Of a DNA stretch of 37,225 nucleotides, positions 1 through 9,184 are shown one piece after another. A model generated the notes under the pieces. The model had not been told where the DNA came from and made no database searches. It was given only the letters and a program-made list of their open reading frames with translations. Numbering within the stretch: position 1 is the stretch's first letter; each line of letters opens with the position of its first letter. A program made the position numbers and the translations under genes. This DNA comes from Chloroflexota bacterium (GTDB lineage: Bacteria; Chloroflexota; Anaerolineae; Caldilineales; Caldilineaceae): contig QEUW01000097.1 of NCBI GenBank assembly GCA_003577005.1, positions 1-37,225 of the forward strand. Reading direction: 5' to 3'.

Positions 1-3
1 CCT

Positions 4-1698
4 TCAGGCCGGGGCGGCTTCCCGCAACCGCTCCGCCAACTCCCAGATCGGCACTTCGGTCATTTCGCAGACGCCGGCCGGGCAACGGTGCTCGTTGATG
101 TGTGCCTCGTATTCATCCAGAAAATAGCGCAGAGTACTGAGCACCGGGTTGGGCGCCGACTGCCCGAGACCACAGAGGCTGGTGTCGCGCACCACCTCAC
201 AGAGCTCGCGCAACATCTGCATATCGGCGGATGTTGCGCTGCCGTTGCTGATGCGCTCGAGGATACGCAGCATTTGCACCGTGCCGACACGGCAAGGCAC
301 ACACTTGCCGCAACTTTCGTCGGCGCAAAAGTCCATAAAGTATTTGGCCACATCCACCATGCAACTGCGTTCGTCCATGATGATCATACCGCCGGAACCC
401 ATGATCGAACCCAGCGCACGCAGGCTTTCGTAATCTACCGGCGTATCGAGATATTGGGCTGGAATGCAGCCGCCGCTGGGTCCGCCGGTCTGGGCTGCTT
501 TGAAGGCCAGGCCATCGGGAATGCCGCCGCCGATGTCATAGACGATCTCGCGCAGGGTGATGCCCATTGGCACTTCGATCAGGCCGGTGTTCTCCACCTT
601 ACCGGCCAGCGCAAAGATCTTGGTGCCTTTGCTCTTCTCGGTGCCGATGCCGGCGAACCAGTCGGCGCCATTTAAGATGATCGGCGCAATGCTGCCGTAG
701 GTCTCCACGTTGTTGATGAGCGTCGGTTTGCCCCACAGACCGCTCTGGGCCGGATAGGGCGGGCGGGGCACGGGCTGGCCGCGGCGCCCCATGATCGACT
801 CCATCAGCGCCGTCTCTTCGCCACAGACAAAGGCCCCCGCGCCGATGCGCACATCGATGCGAAAGTTGAAGTTGCTGTCCAGGATGCGGCTGCCAAGCAG
901 ACCGCGGCGTTCGGCGGCGCGGATCGCCTTCTCCAACCGTTGGGCGGCAATGGGGTATTCGCCGCGCACGTAGAGATAGCCCTGGTCGGCGCCCACAGCA
1001 TAGCCGGCAATGGCGACCCCTTCGAGCACCCGGTGCGGATCGGACTCCATCAGCGCACGGTCCATATAGGCGCCGGGATCACCCTCGTCACCGTTGGCGA
1101 CGACATATTTTTTGTCGCCGGCTGCCTTGCGCACCAGGTTCCACTTGAGGCCGGCCGGGTAGCCGGCGCCACCGCGACCCCGCAACCCGCTGCGCACGAT
1201 CTCATCGCAGACCTGCTCCGGCGTCACCTCGTGGAGCGCATGGTCGAGCGCCTTGTAGCCGCCGCGGGCCAGATAGTCCTCGAGGCGCTCAGGGTCGATG
1301 ACACCGCTGTTTGACAGCACGATCTTGTGCTGTTTGGCAATAAAGGGCATATCCGGCGGCAGCGCTTTTTCGACGACCGGCTGGCCCTGGACGACATGTT
1401 GTTCGACAATCTGTTTGGCATCGTCCGGTGTTACATGTTCGTACAGAACGTCGGGCTTGCCCGGCTCCTGCACCGTGACCACCGGGCCGCGGCTGCACGG
1501 CCCCATACAGCCGGTGGAGAAGACAGTCACTTCGGCGTCGAGTTGGCGGCTCTTCACCGCCTCTTCCAGCGCCGTCTGCACGGCCGCGCCACCCGATGAG
1601 AGACAGGGTGTGCTGGCGCAGCACAAGAGCCGGCAGCGGAAGGTCTGCTGTTTTTCGCGTTCGCGTTGGGCAATGGTTTCCAGTTCCGCACTGTTCAT
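4..1698 (-). CDS. hoxF: NAD(P)H-oxidising diaphorase subunit, HoxF type (NuoF-like with N-terminal [2Fe-2S] domain)
   Basis: This 564-residue flavoprotein would pass electrons between NAD(H) and iron-sulfur clusters of a soluble complex. Residues 20-110 form a thioredoxin-like [2Fe-2S] domain (C27-x4-C32 and C64-x3-C68). Residues 172-180 (GLRGRGGAG) and the [13 protein letters not shown] stretch near 286-298 are the FMN/NADH sites of NuoF. ESCGKCxPCRxG at 461-471 with C509 binds the [4Fe-4S] cluster. It ends shortly after a CPAGVC motif (539-544), without the extra ferredoxin domain of HydB-type bifurcating hydrogenases. The length fits HoxF and is longer than plain NuoF. The start has a GGGGAG ribosome site, 17 nt after hoxE. 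The other hox genes would lie off the left edge. A formate dehydrogenase FdsB or a Nuo variant is possible. Confidence 0.8.
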   Translation of the reverse strand: MNSAELETIAQREREKQQTFRCRLLCCASTPCLSSGGAAVQTALEEAVKSRQLDAEVTVFSTGCMGPCSRGPVVTVQEPGKPDVLYEHVTPDDAKQIVEQHVVQGQPVVEKALPPDMPFIAKQHKIVLSNSGVIDPERLEDYLARGGYKALDHALHEVTPEQVCDEIVRSGLRGRGGAGYPAGLKWNLVRKAAGDKKYVVANGDEGDPGAYMDRALMESDPHRVLEGVAIAGYAVGADQGYLYVRGEYPIAAQRLEKAIRAAERRGLLGSRILDSNFNFRIDVRIGAGAFVCGEETALMESIMGRRGQPVPRPPYPAQSGLWGKPTLINNVETYGSIAPIILNGADWFAGIGTEKSKGTKIFALAGKVENTGLIEVPMGITLREIVYDIGGGIPDGLAFKAAQTGGPSGGCIPAQYLDTPVDYESLRALGSIMGSGGMIIMDERSCMVDVAKYFMDFCADESCGKCVPCRVGTVQMLRILERISNGSATSADMQMLRELCEVVRDTSLCGLGQSAPNPVLSTLRYFLDEYEAHINEHRCPAGVCEMTEVPIWELAERLREAAPA

Positions 1699-1715
1699 GA
1701 AGGACTCCCCAGCCT

Positions 1716-2261
1716 TTATTCTGCTGCCACTGCTTCCGGTTTCATGCCAAGAACCAGCGCCTCTACATGCTCCAACGCTGAATCCGGTGTCTCACGGCCT
1801 AATACCTCGCCATCGAGCACGAGGACGGGCGCGAGACCACAACTGCCCAGACAGCGAGCCATGTTGAGGCTGAGCCGATTATCGGGCGTGGTCTGTCCCG
1901 GTTCGATACCATATTTCTGTTGGAGAGCGGCGATGATCTCGGCGGCGTGTTTCACATAGCAGGCTGTACCCATGCAGACGATACAGCTATGTTCGCCTTG
2001 GGGTTTGAGCGAGAAGAAATGATAGAAGGTGGCAACCCCGTAGACCCAGCTCAACGGCAGCTTGAGTTGGCGGGCCACATAGATGAGCAGGTCATCTGAA
2101 AGAAAGCCAAACGCCTCCTGCGCCGTGTGCAAGACCTCGATGAGCGCGTCTTGCTGGTATTGAAAGCGCTTGAGGGTGCGGTCGATCAATTTGAACCGGT
2201 TGTCCCCACTCGGGTGCGCAGTTGCGCCGGGCTGGGGACGAACGGCAGTGGTTGCGGGCAT
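1716..2261 (-). CDS. hoxE: HoxE/NuoE-like [2Fe-2S] subunit of the diaphorase module
   Basis: This 181-residue thioredoxin-fold ferredoxin is the partner of the flavoprotein encoded just downstream. Four cluster cysteines are visible: C-x4-C in CMGTACYVK and C-x3-C in [11 protein letters not shown]. The segment [17 protein letters not shown]...[23 protein letters not shown] is the typical N-terminal helical part of the family. The close match to the HoxE pattern (long N-terminus, [16 protein letters not shown]) favours HoxE over respiratory NuoE. The start is preceded by GAGG five bases upstream, and the stop lies 17 nt before the next gene, so the two are probably co-transcribed. A formate dehydrogenase gamma subunit is the main alternative. 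Confidence 0.8.
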   Translation of the reverse strand: MPATTAVRPQPGATAHPSGDNRFKLIDRTLKRFQYQQDALIEVLHTAQEAFGFLSDDLLIYVARQLKLPLSWVYGVATFYHFFSLKPQGEHSCIVCMGTACYVKHAAEIIAALQQKYGIEPGQTTPDNRLSLNMARCLGSCGLAPVLVLDGEVLGRETPDSALEHVEALVLGMKPEAVAAE

Positions 2262-2315
2262 AGCGACCTCATTACGAAAAGAAATCCCCTGAACATCTCG
2301 TCTTAAGATACACCG

Positions 2316-2329
2316 AAACCGGCCGGTTT
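2316..2329. promoter_or_regulatory. 14-bp perfect palindrome upstream of hoxE (possible operator)
   Basis: AAACCGGCCGGTTT is a perfect palindrome 55-68 bases upstream of the hoxE start, in the 152-bp gap before the secreted protein gene. Its position suits an operator for the hox genes, but it matches no named regulator site that I recognise. Confidence 0.3.
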
Positions 2330-2413
2330 ACTTCGGGAATAGGACGGGGATAGGGCTGGGTAACAGGCGAGTCTTGTCCCTGGTCAGGTGGTGAGGTTCG
2401 TTGGGCGAGCGGG

Positions 2414-3865
2414 TTACTGCTTGTAGATTGCAGGCGCGTACGAAAGTGCCGGGCCTACCGTGAAATCGACCCCGCTAGCGGTCGCGCCTGCTACCACCAA
2501 AATGTCGGTCGCGTTCTCATACCCAAGATATGAGAAGCGATCGGTGTCGTAACAATTGGGATAGTAGAGCCAGGAAATTGGATAGGGGTGTCCCAACTGG
2601 ACTGTAAACGGGAAACAGATACGATACAGACCAGGCTCCAGCCCCTTGAGTGTGTAATTACCGGCCGAGTCGGGTTGCAACAGCTGTGGCTGCCACTCCC
2701 AGAACTCACCCGTAAACCAGTATAGATCCGCATACGAGGGTGTCACCGGCCTGTCGAGAAAGCGGATCCGGCCATTGATCGCGCCGGCCCGGGCCAGATT
2801 CGCATCGATGTTGCGGATGGTTACGCCATCGGGAAGCGGGACATACGTAGCTTGTTCAGCTTTGCGCTGGTCCTGATAGTAGCGCGTTGTATAGTCGCCC
2901 TCTGGGTCAGAAAACTTGACCAGGTAGAGACCGGCCTGCAAACCACCCAGCTGGTACATCCCGGCCTCATTGGTGTAAGTATAGACCAGCGGCAGGTAGT
3001 TCGGGTCGGGATAGTTGGGAATGTAATAGGAATAGAGTGAAACTTGGATGCCCGCGAGCGGTACACCCTCTGCCGTGACCATGCCTGTGATTGCGCCGTC
3101 GTACTGCCCCTCTCCCAGGCTAAGGTCAATGTCATTCCGCGTTTCACCGGTTGCCACCTGGATGCTGCGTGCGTTCTCGGGTGTGGCACCACCGTAACAT
3201 CCAAAGAAGGTATCGCTATAAATGTCAACCCCAAGGAAGGCATACGCGCAGATACGATAGGTCCCGGAGATCAACTCGCCAAAGTGATAGGCGCCGGTCG
3301 GCGTAAGGATTGCTGTAGTGGTGAACGGTTCCCAACCAGGGCCAACTTGCGCGTAAAGCAGTGCATACCCGGAATCAGGCGCCAGTGTATCGAGTATCGA
3401 TACTGTACCGCTGATCGCCGCCGCCGGCGCCAGACTCACATCGATCCCGCTGACATCATTGCCTGCTATAGGGATATTGGTTGCCCCGTTCAGGGTCGAT
3501 GCGTTGGTGTAGTATTCCTGGGCATAGCGGCGTTGCGGGTCGCGAAAGTGGAGCCGATAGATCCCAGCGCGTAGCGCCGGCAGCACATAGACACCGCCAT
3601 CATCGGTTTCTGTTGAGCGAATGGGATTCCAGCCAAACCCTTCGAAGCTACGGTAAAGTGTAACTATTACGCCGCTGATGGGCTGGCTAGCCTCAGTGAC
3701 CACGGTGCCAGAAATCGTGCCAAGCGCCTCCGGTTCAACAGCGTTCTCCGCTGCGCCGGCTTCCATACTAAATCCAAACACCCAGAGCAGGAGCAGACCA
3801 GACAGTGCAGGCAGAATACGCCGAAGCGACATGCGCAGATGAGAATGGAACTCAACCGGGAACAT
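2414..3865 (-). CDS. Secreted protein with repeated carboxypeptidase-regulatory-like beta-sandwich domains
   Basis: This 483-residue protein has a long-n-region signal peptide (hydrophobic core at about 18-33). About four beta-sandwich repeats follow, each opening with a variant of IxGTVxxxxxPxxGxxVxLY and ending in GxYxLxFxDP or GxYRIC (starts near 50, 150, 255 and 355). Such carboxypeptidase-regulatory/Cna-B-like domains are structural or carbohydrate-binding modules outside the cell. No catalytic domain is present. The C-terminus (YAPAIYKQ) is a short hydrophobic-aromatic tail. I chose the upstream ATG because AAGGAGAGAG precedes it at good spacing; the next ATG, 11 codons in, has no ribosome site. 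It stands alone on its strand. Its function is unknown: surface scaffold or adhesin is a guess. Confidence 0.75.
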   Translation of the reverse strand: MFPVEFHSHLRMSLRRILPALSGLLLLWVFGFSMEAGAAENAVEPEALGTISGTVVTEASQPISGVIVTLYRSFEGFGWNPIRSTETDDGGVYVLPALRAGIYRLHFRDPQRRYAQEYYTNASTLNGATNIPIAGNDVSGIDVSLAPAAAISGTVSILDTLAPDSGYALLYAQVGPGWEPFTTTAILTPTGAYHFGELISGTYRICAYAFLGVDIYSDTFFGCYGGATPENARSIQVATGETRNDIDLSLGEGQYDGAITGMVTAEGVPLAGIQVSLYSYYIPNYPDPNYLPLVYTYTNEAGMYQLGGLQAGLYLVKFSDPEGDYTTRYYQDQRKAEQATYVPLPDGVTIRNIDANLARAGAINGRIRFLDRPVTPSYADLYWFTGEFWEWQPQLLQPDSAGNYTLKGLEPGLYRICFPFTVQLGHPYPISWLYYPNCYDTDRFSYLGYENATDILVVAGATASGVDFTVGPALSYAPAIYKQ

Positions 3866-4287
3866 ACTCTCTCTCCTTGTGCTAAAGGTGGTGCTAAGAG
3901 ACTATCTCAAAATCGGTTGTGGCTCTGGAACGCTCTCGAACACCACAGGTGTGACACAGAGATTTTGAGATAATTGCTACATGTGGTGTTGGTCCAAGAG
4001 TAGCGCACTGCGCACTTGTAGTGCCCCTGGCAACTCTGGACACACCGGAAGCAGCTGCGGGGTACATCCCTGCATAAACCGTGCCTTCGCCAGGTGCAAG
4101 GGCTTTGCAGACGGATGCACAGGACATTCCTGGGGGGCAGGAATCTGTGGGTTAGAACACCAAAGCGGTCAAAATTGCAGCGAGGAGAGTAATAACACCT
4201 TTACAAAAGGGTGGGGTGCTAGACCCTCTTATTGTAGGCTCAATTCCGTTCTTTGTAAAGAATGATGAGCCATCCTGGGAAACTGCT
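3866..4287. other. Gene-poor 420-bp stretch with a small inverted repeat
   Basis: I see no convincing gene here. TATCTCAAAATC at 3903-3914 is matched by its exact reverse complement at 3961-3972. With the preceding AGAGAC this resembles a decayed transposon or MITE end. A 7-bp stem (ATTCCTG, 4126-4132; CAGGAAT, 4138-4144) lies further on. A 94-codon open frame on the plus strand (3981-4265) encodes many cysteines but has no ribosome site or recognisable family. Confidence 0.5.
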
Positions 4288-4590
4288 TTATTGCGAATGA
4301 TCACTCGACTGGTTCACAAAGAGGACCAGCCCGGCCGCGGTTCCTAACAGCAAGCTGAAAAGCGTCTGCCAGCCGCGCAGGCGCAGGATGCGCGCCGCCA
4401 GCAACTGGCCGCTGAGCAACGCTGCGCCGGCAAGCACCACCGTAGGGGGAAGTGGCGTCTCGGCCCCTGGCGTAAAATCCACCTTTTGTTGCATCTTATC
4501 GAGCTGAGCCTCGCCCTGTGCCTGGCCCCAATCCAGAAAGGCCGCCGTAGCGATGGCAGTGAGCAGGGCGTTGAGTAGAAATCGGATCAT
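4288..4590 (-). CDS. Small hypothetical membrane protein
   Basis: This 100-residue protein of unknown function starts with a hydrophobic helix (about 3-20). A polar, charged segment follows (24-45), then two hydrophobic helices (about 50-67 and 74-92). The predicted result is a three-helix inner-membrane protein. It has no family motif that I recognise and no clear ribosome site. The ATG follows a T-rich stretch next to a CAGAG-type repeat. It could be a real short gene or a chance frame; the ordered hydrophobic pattern favours a real gene. Confidence 0.45.
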   Translation of the reverse strand: MIRFLLNALLTAIATAAFLDWGQAQGEAQLDKMQQKVDFTPGAETPLPPTVVLAGAALLSGQLLAARILRLRGWQTLFSLLLGTAAGLVLFVNQSSDHSQ

Positions 4591-4600
4591 AGGAAAAACA

Positions 4601-4656
4601 GCAGGTCACAGAGAACACAGAGATTGCACAGAGAGCACAGAGGTTTTTTCTCAAGA
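4601..4656. repeat. CACAGAG-type short tandem repeat tract
   Basis: CACAGAG/ACACAGAG units recur four to five times in about 55 bases between the small membrane protein and the dinB-like gene. The same units build the arms of the 118-nt hairpin at 13107-13224. This copy has no opposite arm, so it looks like half an element. Confidence 0.65.
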
Positions 4657-4680
4657 ATTCAGTATGTTCTGCGTCCCGCT

Positions 4681-5181
4681 CTACCTCCCTCGCAAAATGC
4701 GTGTGATCTGTTCGAGGTGCAGCGCCTCATGGGTGCCGACTTGAACACAGGCGTCGGTCATGGTGAAATGACCCCGTTCAGGATGGACGCCTGCGCGGGC
4801 CCATTGGCTTTCAGTCAAACCCTGGAAGAACTCGACCAGGCGCTGGCGCGAGCGTACAAGATCGTCATAAACCTGGCGAAAATCCTGCTCATTATAGCGC
4901 CGTTCGATGGCGAGCGCCTCGTGATCGTACCCTGGCAAATGGGGATACTCTTGCTCAAGCATCAGGCAGGCGCGCTGGTAGAAGATCTCATCGTAGTCGC
5001 GCAGATGGCAGAGCACTTCGAGTGCGGTCCAGCCTTTGGCGCCGTCGTTTGGATCGCGCAGCGTGGTCATCGTGGCCTGGTCGACGCCAGCCAGGATGTT
5101 GCCGAGGATGCCCAGCGTATGTTGCATCAGGGTAATCTGGCGCTCCCGAATAGGGGTGAGATCAGCGTTTGTGTGACTCAT
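4681..5181 (-). CDS. DinB-like (DUF664-type) metal-binding helical protein
   Basis: This 166-residue four-helix-bundle protein has the histidine pattern of the DinB/YfiT superfamily: WTALEVLCHLRDYDE (one His) and GTHEALHLEQI near the C-terminus (H-x3-H). These proteins bind a divalent metal and often act as small thiol-dependent transferases. The substrate here cannot be told. The start codon overlaps the cysS stop in an ATGA arrangement (5178-5181), so translation is probably coupled to cysS. An upstream in-frame ATG exists within cysS but is less likely. Confidence 0.8.
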   Translation of the reverse strand: MSHTNADLTPIRERQITLMQHTLGILGNILAGVDQATMTTLRDPNDGAKGWTALEVLCHLRDYDEIFYQRACLMLEQEYPHLPGYDHEALAIERRYNEQDFRQVYDDLVRSRQRLVEFFQGLTESQWARAGVHPERGHFTMTDACVQVGTHEALHLEQITRILRGR

Positions 5182-6590
5182 GGAGTTGATCTTTCTGAGT
5201 GGATGGATCGAGCCCGTACGCACGGCCCTTGTGGCGTATCCTCTAGTTCATATCCCTCAGCTTTGATCTGGTCACGCAGCGCATCGGCCTCTTGCCAACG
5301 TTTTTCGGCGCGCGCCTGCTGGCGGCGTTTGACGAGCGCCAGCACCGCATCGGGCACAATTTCCTCAGTGGGCTGCCATTTTGCCAACCCCAGCCCCAGC
5401 ACCTGGTCAAAGTGCAAGAGCGTAGCCTTCTTGGTGGCCGGTGTCAGATCGCTGCGCACCAGGTCCCAGACCACGGCCAGCGCGCGCGGCATGTTGAGGT
5501 CCTCGTTGATCTGAGTAGCGAAGCGCTCGACAGACTCCTCATCGATCACCCCAGACGGGCCCCAATCATAGGCTGCCGTGCGGAGCCGGTTGAGCGCTGT
5601 TGCTGCGCCCTCTAAGCTTTCCCAGGTGAAATTCAGTTTGGCCCGGTAATGAGCACCCAAACAGAAGAAACGATAGGCCAGCGGCTCGATGCCGCGGTCG
5701 ATCAACGTCTGCAAGCGGAGAAAATCACCCGCCGACTTGGACATCTTGGCTTCGTCGATCTGCAAAAAAGTACCGTGAAGCCAAAAGTTCGCCAGGTGTG
5801 TCCCGTGACAGGCCTCGGTCTGGGCGATCTCGTTGGTGTGATGCACCGGAATGTGATCCTCGCCGCCACAGTGGAGGTCAAAAAAGGAGCCTAGAAATTG
5901 AGCCGACATGGCCGAACATTCGATATGCCAGCCGGGAAAACCACGGCCCCAGGGACTCTCCCACTCCATCTGGCGCCTCGGGTGCCCTCTGGGCGCGGGA
6001 GGGCTGAACTTCCAGAGCGCAAAGTCGGTGATGTTGCGCTTTTCACCCATTTCGATCCGCGAGCCGGCTTTCAGACCGCCAATATCCAGCCGGGCCAGAT
6101 AGCCGTAGTCGGACAGCTTGGACGTGTCGAAGTAGATGCCGTCCGCCGTGCAGTAGGTAAAGCCCTTGGCCTCGATGCACTGAATCATCTCGATCTGCTC
6201 AGCGATATAATCGGTGGCGCGGCACCAGATCGTTGGCTCCTGGATGTTGAGTTGGCGCAGGTCAGCCCGAAACGCTTCCGTGTAGAACTCGGCAATCTCC
6301 CAAGCGGATTTGCCCGTGCGCCGAGCGCCCTTCTCCATCTTATCTTCACCGGTATCGGCATCGGAGGTCAGATGGCCCACATCGGTGATGTTCATCACAT
6401 GCTTGACCGTATAACCGTTGAATTCGAGCACCCGGCGCAGGATATCTTCAAAAAGATAGGTGCGCAGGTTGCCGATGTGGGCATAGTCGTAGACGGTCGG
6501 GCCGCAGGTGTAGAGGCCCACCTCTGGCGGGTGAAGCGGCGCAAAGTCGCGCAGGCTGCGGGAGTAGGTGTCGTACAGACGCAGCGTCAT
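5178..6590 (-). CDS. cysS: Cysteinyl-tRNA synthetase
   Basis: This 470-residue class Ia synthetase charges tRNA-Cys in the cytoplasm. The HIGH site reads YDYAHIGN and follows the zinc-binding cysteine of YTCGPTVYD. KMSKS appears as EAKMSKSAGDF. Further zinc ligands are in the CSAMSAQ and HCGGEDHIPVHH segments. The C-terminal helical anticodon region (RRQQARAEKRWQEADALRDQIKAEGYELEDTPQGP) is complete. The length is normal. It lies 12 nt downstream of the SMP-30-like gene and overlaps the dinB-like gene by 4 nt, forming a three-gene minus-strand unit. Confidence 0.95.
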   Translation of the reverse strand: MTLRLYDTYSRSLRDFAPLHPPEVGLYTCGPTVYDYAHIGNLRTYLFEDILRRVLEFNGYTVKHVMNITDVGHLTSDADTGEDKMEKGARRTGKSAWEIAEFYTEAFRADLRQLNIQEPTIWCRATDYIAEQIEMIQCIEAKGFTYCTADGIYFDTSKLSDYGYLARLDIGGLKAGSRIEMGEKRNITDFALWKFSPPAPRGHPRRQMEWESPWGRGFPGWHIECSAMSAQFLGSFFDLHCGGEDHIPVHHTNEIAQTEACHGTHLANFWLHGTFLQIDEAKMSKSAGDFLRLQTLIDRGIEPLAYRFFCLGAHYRAKLNFTWESLEGAATALNRLRTAAYDWGPSGVIDEESVERFATQINEDLNMPRALAVVWDLVRSDLTPATKKATLLHFDQVLGLGLAKWQPTEEIVPDAVLALVKRRQQARAEKRWQEADALRDQIKAEGYELEDTPQGPCVRARSIHSERSTP

Positions 6591-6602
6591 GGCACGTTCT
6601 GC

Positions 6603-7286
6603 TCACTCATCCAGCAACAGACGACCGATGGCGCAGGTGTGGGCATCGCAATACCAGAGCACACCTTCGTGGATCGTCAAGCCATGCACTTCGGTGGGCG
6701 CTTCGACGCGGATCACTTCGTAGATGCGCCCATCCTCGGTGCCCAACAGGCTGACCACGCCGGAGGAGGTGTCGGCTGCCCAGAGCCGGCCATCACGCCC
6801 CCAGGCCAGACCATGCACGCGCAGCCCCGGTGTGCGGATGGCGTGCAACTCCTGCCAGGTGTCGGGGTCCATGATGTGGATCATCTGCGACGGTGGCGAG
6901 GCGACATAGAGTTTGCCGTCGCACCATTCGATCCCGTGGGCGCCGGTCGGCCCGGCGTCGGGTGCGCCTTCACGCCAGGCCACGATGCCGGAGCCGGGCG
7001 AGTCATACTTGGCCACCGTCCGCCCGGTTTCCGGGTCCAGCTTGGCAATCTTGCGTTCGTAGGTCGAGGCGATCCAGAGAAAGCCGCCGCCCAACGTGAT
7101 GCCGCTCGAGTGGACGGTATCGGTCTGCGCCTCGAACTGCACCTTACCCGTCTCATAATCGACCCGGTAGACCTTGTTATCGACCTGGTCGATGCACCAC
7201 AATCCTTCCGGTGTGGCTTGCAAACCGTTGGGTTGGGGGCCGGGGCTTTGGAATTGATGTTCAACACGTGCGATTTTGAACGCCAT
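6603..7286 (-). CDS. SMP-30/gluconolactonase-like or Vgb-like beta-propeller protein
   Basis: This 227-residue protein carries repeated propeller blades of the type GLWxxDxxxxxVYRVDYETGKV, FLWIASTYERKIAKLDPETG, KLYVASPPSQMIHIMDPDT and RLWAADTSSGVVSLL. Proteins of this kind include lactonases (SMP-30), virginiamycin B lyase and streptogramin-like NHL propellers. The conserved Glu/Asp/Asn metal residues of true SMP-30 cannot be assigned safely, so no enzyme activity is claimed. The start was placed at 7286 because GGAGGAA lies eight bases upstream. Longer in-frame extensions lack a ribosome site. No signal peptide is seen, so the protein is probably cytoplasmic. It heads the cysS unit. Confidence 0.75.
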   Translation of the reverse strand: MAFKIARVEHQFQSPGPQPNGLQATPEGLWCIDQVDNKVYRVDYETGKVQFEAQTDTVHSSGITLGGGFLWIASTYERKIAKLDPETGRTVAKYDSPGSGIVAWREGAPDAGPTGAHGIEWCDGKLYVASPPSQMIHIMDPDTWQELHAIRTPGLRVHGLAWGRDGRLWAADTSSGVVSLLGTEDGRIYEVIRVEAPTEVHGLTIHEGVLWYCDAHTCAIGRLLLDE

Positions 7287-7490
7287 TCTCTTGGTTCCTC
7301 CTCTGGTTGCTGGGGTGGTTCTGGCTCGCAGGCGACCACTTTGATCGCCCTTGTTCATCCGCCGGAATAAGCGGTCTGTCATTACTGGTGAGCGGTACGG
7401 CCATCTGGGTTGAAGTCTAACGAGGGAACGGCGAATTGTCAATCGGAGAATCCGCAGACTCAGGACTTCTCAAAGGTTGGGCGAATCAGC

Positions 7491-7571
7491 AAGAACCGCG
7501 GATTGACAGAAAGACGCGGATCGGTGCTCAAGTAGCGAGAATCCGCGTCTTTCTGTCAATCCGCGGTTCTT
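7491..7571. repeat. 31-bp perfect inverted repeat in a divergent intergenic region
   Basis: The arms at 7491-7521 and 7541-7571 are exact reverse complements (left arm begins AAGAACCGCGGATTGACAGA), with a 19-nt loop. They lie in the 460-bp gap between the divergently transcribed SMP-30-like gene and hemN, so this is not a simple 3'-end terminator. No T-run follows on either side. Apart from this hairpin and the putative hemN promoter I see nothing else in the gap. Confidence 0.9.
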
Positions 7572-7699
7572 GGACGCACTTTTTGCCCTGACGCAGACCT
7601 TCCTGGGCGCGCCAGCAGGATACCAGCGATCCCAAGGGATCAAGTCTGCTCTGTGAGACTTTGGTCGTAGTCGTACGCCCTGCATTTTGCTATGGTCTA

Positions 7700-7729
7700 T
7701 TGGTCAGCCCACTGCTGGCAATGGATAAT
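7700..7729 (+). promoter_or_regulatory. Putative sigma-70 promoter for hemN
   Basis: TTGGTC (7700-7705) and GATAAT (7724-7729) are separated by 18 bases. Transcription would start near 7736, leaving a short leader with GGGGTG as ribosome site before the ATG at 7747. Confidence 0.45.
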
Positions 7730-7746
7730 AGACGGGGTGAAAACGG

Positions 7747-9135
7747 ATGGACGGCAACAAGCTTGCGGTTGATGTTGATTTGCTCAAGAAATACAACCGG
7801 CCCGGACCGCGCTACACCAGTTATCCGACGGCGCCCTACTTCCACACGGGAGTTGGCGCCGACGACTATGTGCGGCATCTTGCCGGTGACGCCTCTGGTG
7901 AGCCGCAACCGTTCTCGTTGTACCTCCACCTGCCCTTCTGCGATACGCTCTGCTACTTCTGTGGCTGCACCATGATGGTGACGCGCAACCCGCAAAAAGT
8001 GGACCAATATATCGATTATCTGGAAAAGGAAATCCAGCTTTTGCGCCCGCATCTGCATCCGGCGCGCAAAGTGGCCCAACTGCACTGGGGCGGCGGCACC
8101 CCGACCCACCTATCTCCGGCGCAGATCCGGCGGCTGGGACAGATCCTCCACGAGCGCTTTGCGTTTACAGACGACGCCGAAATGAGCGTCGAAATCGACC
8201 CGCGCGAGTTAACGCGCGAGCATCTTGCGGCCTTGCGCGAAATCGGCTTTCACCGCTGCAGCCTGGGCGTGCAGGACTTCGACCCCAGGGTGCAAACCGC
8301 GGTCAATCGAGTCCAACCCGAAGCGGTGGTGCGACAGGTCATGGACTGGGCGCGCGAGCTGGGCTTCCAGAGCATCAATATCGACCTGATCTACGGGCTA
8401 CCCTTCCAGCGGGTGGAGACCTTTGCCGCGACCCTGGAGACGGTGCTCGCCCTCGACCCGGACCGGCTGGCCGTCTTTAGTTACGCCCATCTGCCGCAAT
8501 TGATCAAACACCAGCGGCTGATCCAGGATGAATGGCTGCCGGCCCCCGAGGAAAAGCTTCAACTGCTCAAGCTCAGCATTGAGCAACTCACTGCGGCTGG
8601 CTATGCCTACATCGGCATGGATCACTTTGCCAAACCCGAAGATGAGCTGGCGCGCGCCCTGCAAAACGGCGCGCTCTATCGCAATTTTCAGGGCTACTCC
8701 ACCCGCGCCGGGCTGGATCTCATCGCCCTGGGCATGAGCGGCATCAGCATGTTGTCGTCGTTATACGTGCAGAACCACAAAACGCTGCCGGCGTACTATC
8801 AGGCGCTAGATGCGGGCGCGCTGCCCACCCTGCGCGGCGTCGAACTCACGGCCGATGACCGCCTGCGCCGCCATGTGATCATCCAGTTGATGTGTAACTT
8901 TGTGCTCAAAAAAGCCGCCATCGAAGCCCAATTCGAGATCGAGTTCGATGCCTATTTTGCCGAGGCGTTGCGCCAGCTCGAACCCCTGCAAGCAGAAGGG
9001 CTAATCCATCTGGGCGACGACGAACTGGCCGTCACCCCTGCGGGCCGCCTGCTGATCCGCAACATTGTGATGAATTTCGATGCCTATAATCAGCGGAAAA
9101 CTGAGCACAAACCGCAATTTTCGCGCACCGTTTGA
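7747..9135 (+). CDS. hemN: Oxygen-independent coproporphyrinogen III oxidase
   Basis: This 462-residue radical-SAM enzyme decarboxylates two propionates of coproporphyrinogen III to give protoporphyrinogen IX without oxygen. The cluster motif C65-x3-C69-x2-C72 (FCDTLCYFCGC) is followed by the SAM-binding GGGTPT. N-terminal RPGPRYTSYPTAP and the later NFQGYSTRAGLDLIALGMSGIS are hallmarks of genuine HemN rather than HemW. The C-terminal HemN domain is present. The length fits. It is followed by hemH and hemY on the same strand, giving the complete late protoporphyrin branch: HemN, then HemY oxidation, then HemH iron insertion. Confidence 0.95.
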   Translation: MDGNKLAVDVDLLKKYNRPGPRYTSYPTAPYFHTGVGADDYVRHLAGDASGEPQPFSLYLHLPFCDTLCYFCGCTMMVTRNPQKVDQYIDYLEKEIQLLRPHLHPARKVAQLHWGGGTPTHLSPAQIRRLGQILHERFAFTDDAEMSVEIDPRELTREHLAALREIGFHRCSLGVQDFDPRVQTAVNRVQPEAVVRQVMDWARELGFQSINIDLIYGLPFQRVETFAATLETVLALDPDRLAVFSYAHLPQLIKHQRLIQDEWLPAPEEKLQLLKLSIEQLTAAGYAYIGMDHFAKPEDELARALQNGALYRNFQGYSTRAGLDLIALGMSGISMLSSLYVQNHKTLPAYYQALDAGALPTLRGVELTADDRLRRHVIIQLMCNFVLKKAAIEAQFEIEFDAYFAEALRQLEPLQAEGLIHLGDDELAVTPAGRLLIRNIVMNFDAYNQRKTEHKPQFSRTV

Positions 9136-9147
9136 GGGCTCTGGCTT

Positions 9148-9178
9148 GGTACGTTGCACCTGAAAGGTGCGATGCACC
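9148..9178 (+). repeat. 31-nt hairpin family, copy 1 (sense on plus)
   Basis: 14-nt arms GGTACGTTGCACCT and AGGTGCGATGCACC surround a GAA loop; pairing includes two G-U pairs and one A-C mismatch. The hairpin begins 12 nt after the hemN stop in the same sense. Confidence 0.85.
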
Positions 9179-9184
9179 TTTAGT

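Noticed and set aside
3981..4265. 94-codon plus-strand frame rich in cysteine
   Set aside because: No ribosome site, no family pattern, and it lies in a gene-poor region with decayed repeat ends.
4601..4656. CRISPR-like array of CACAGAG units
   Set aside because: Units are under 10 bases without regular spacers, and no cas genes are present.
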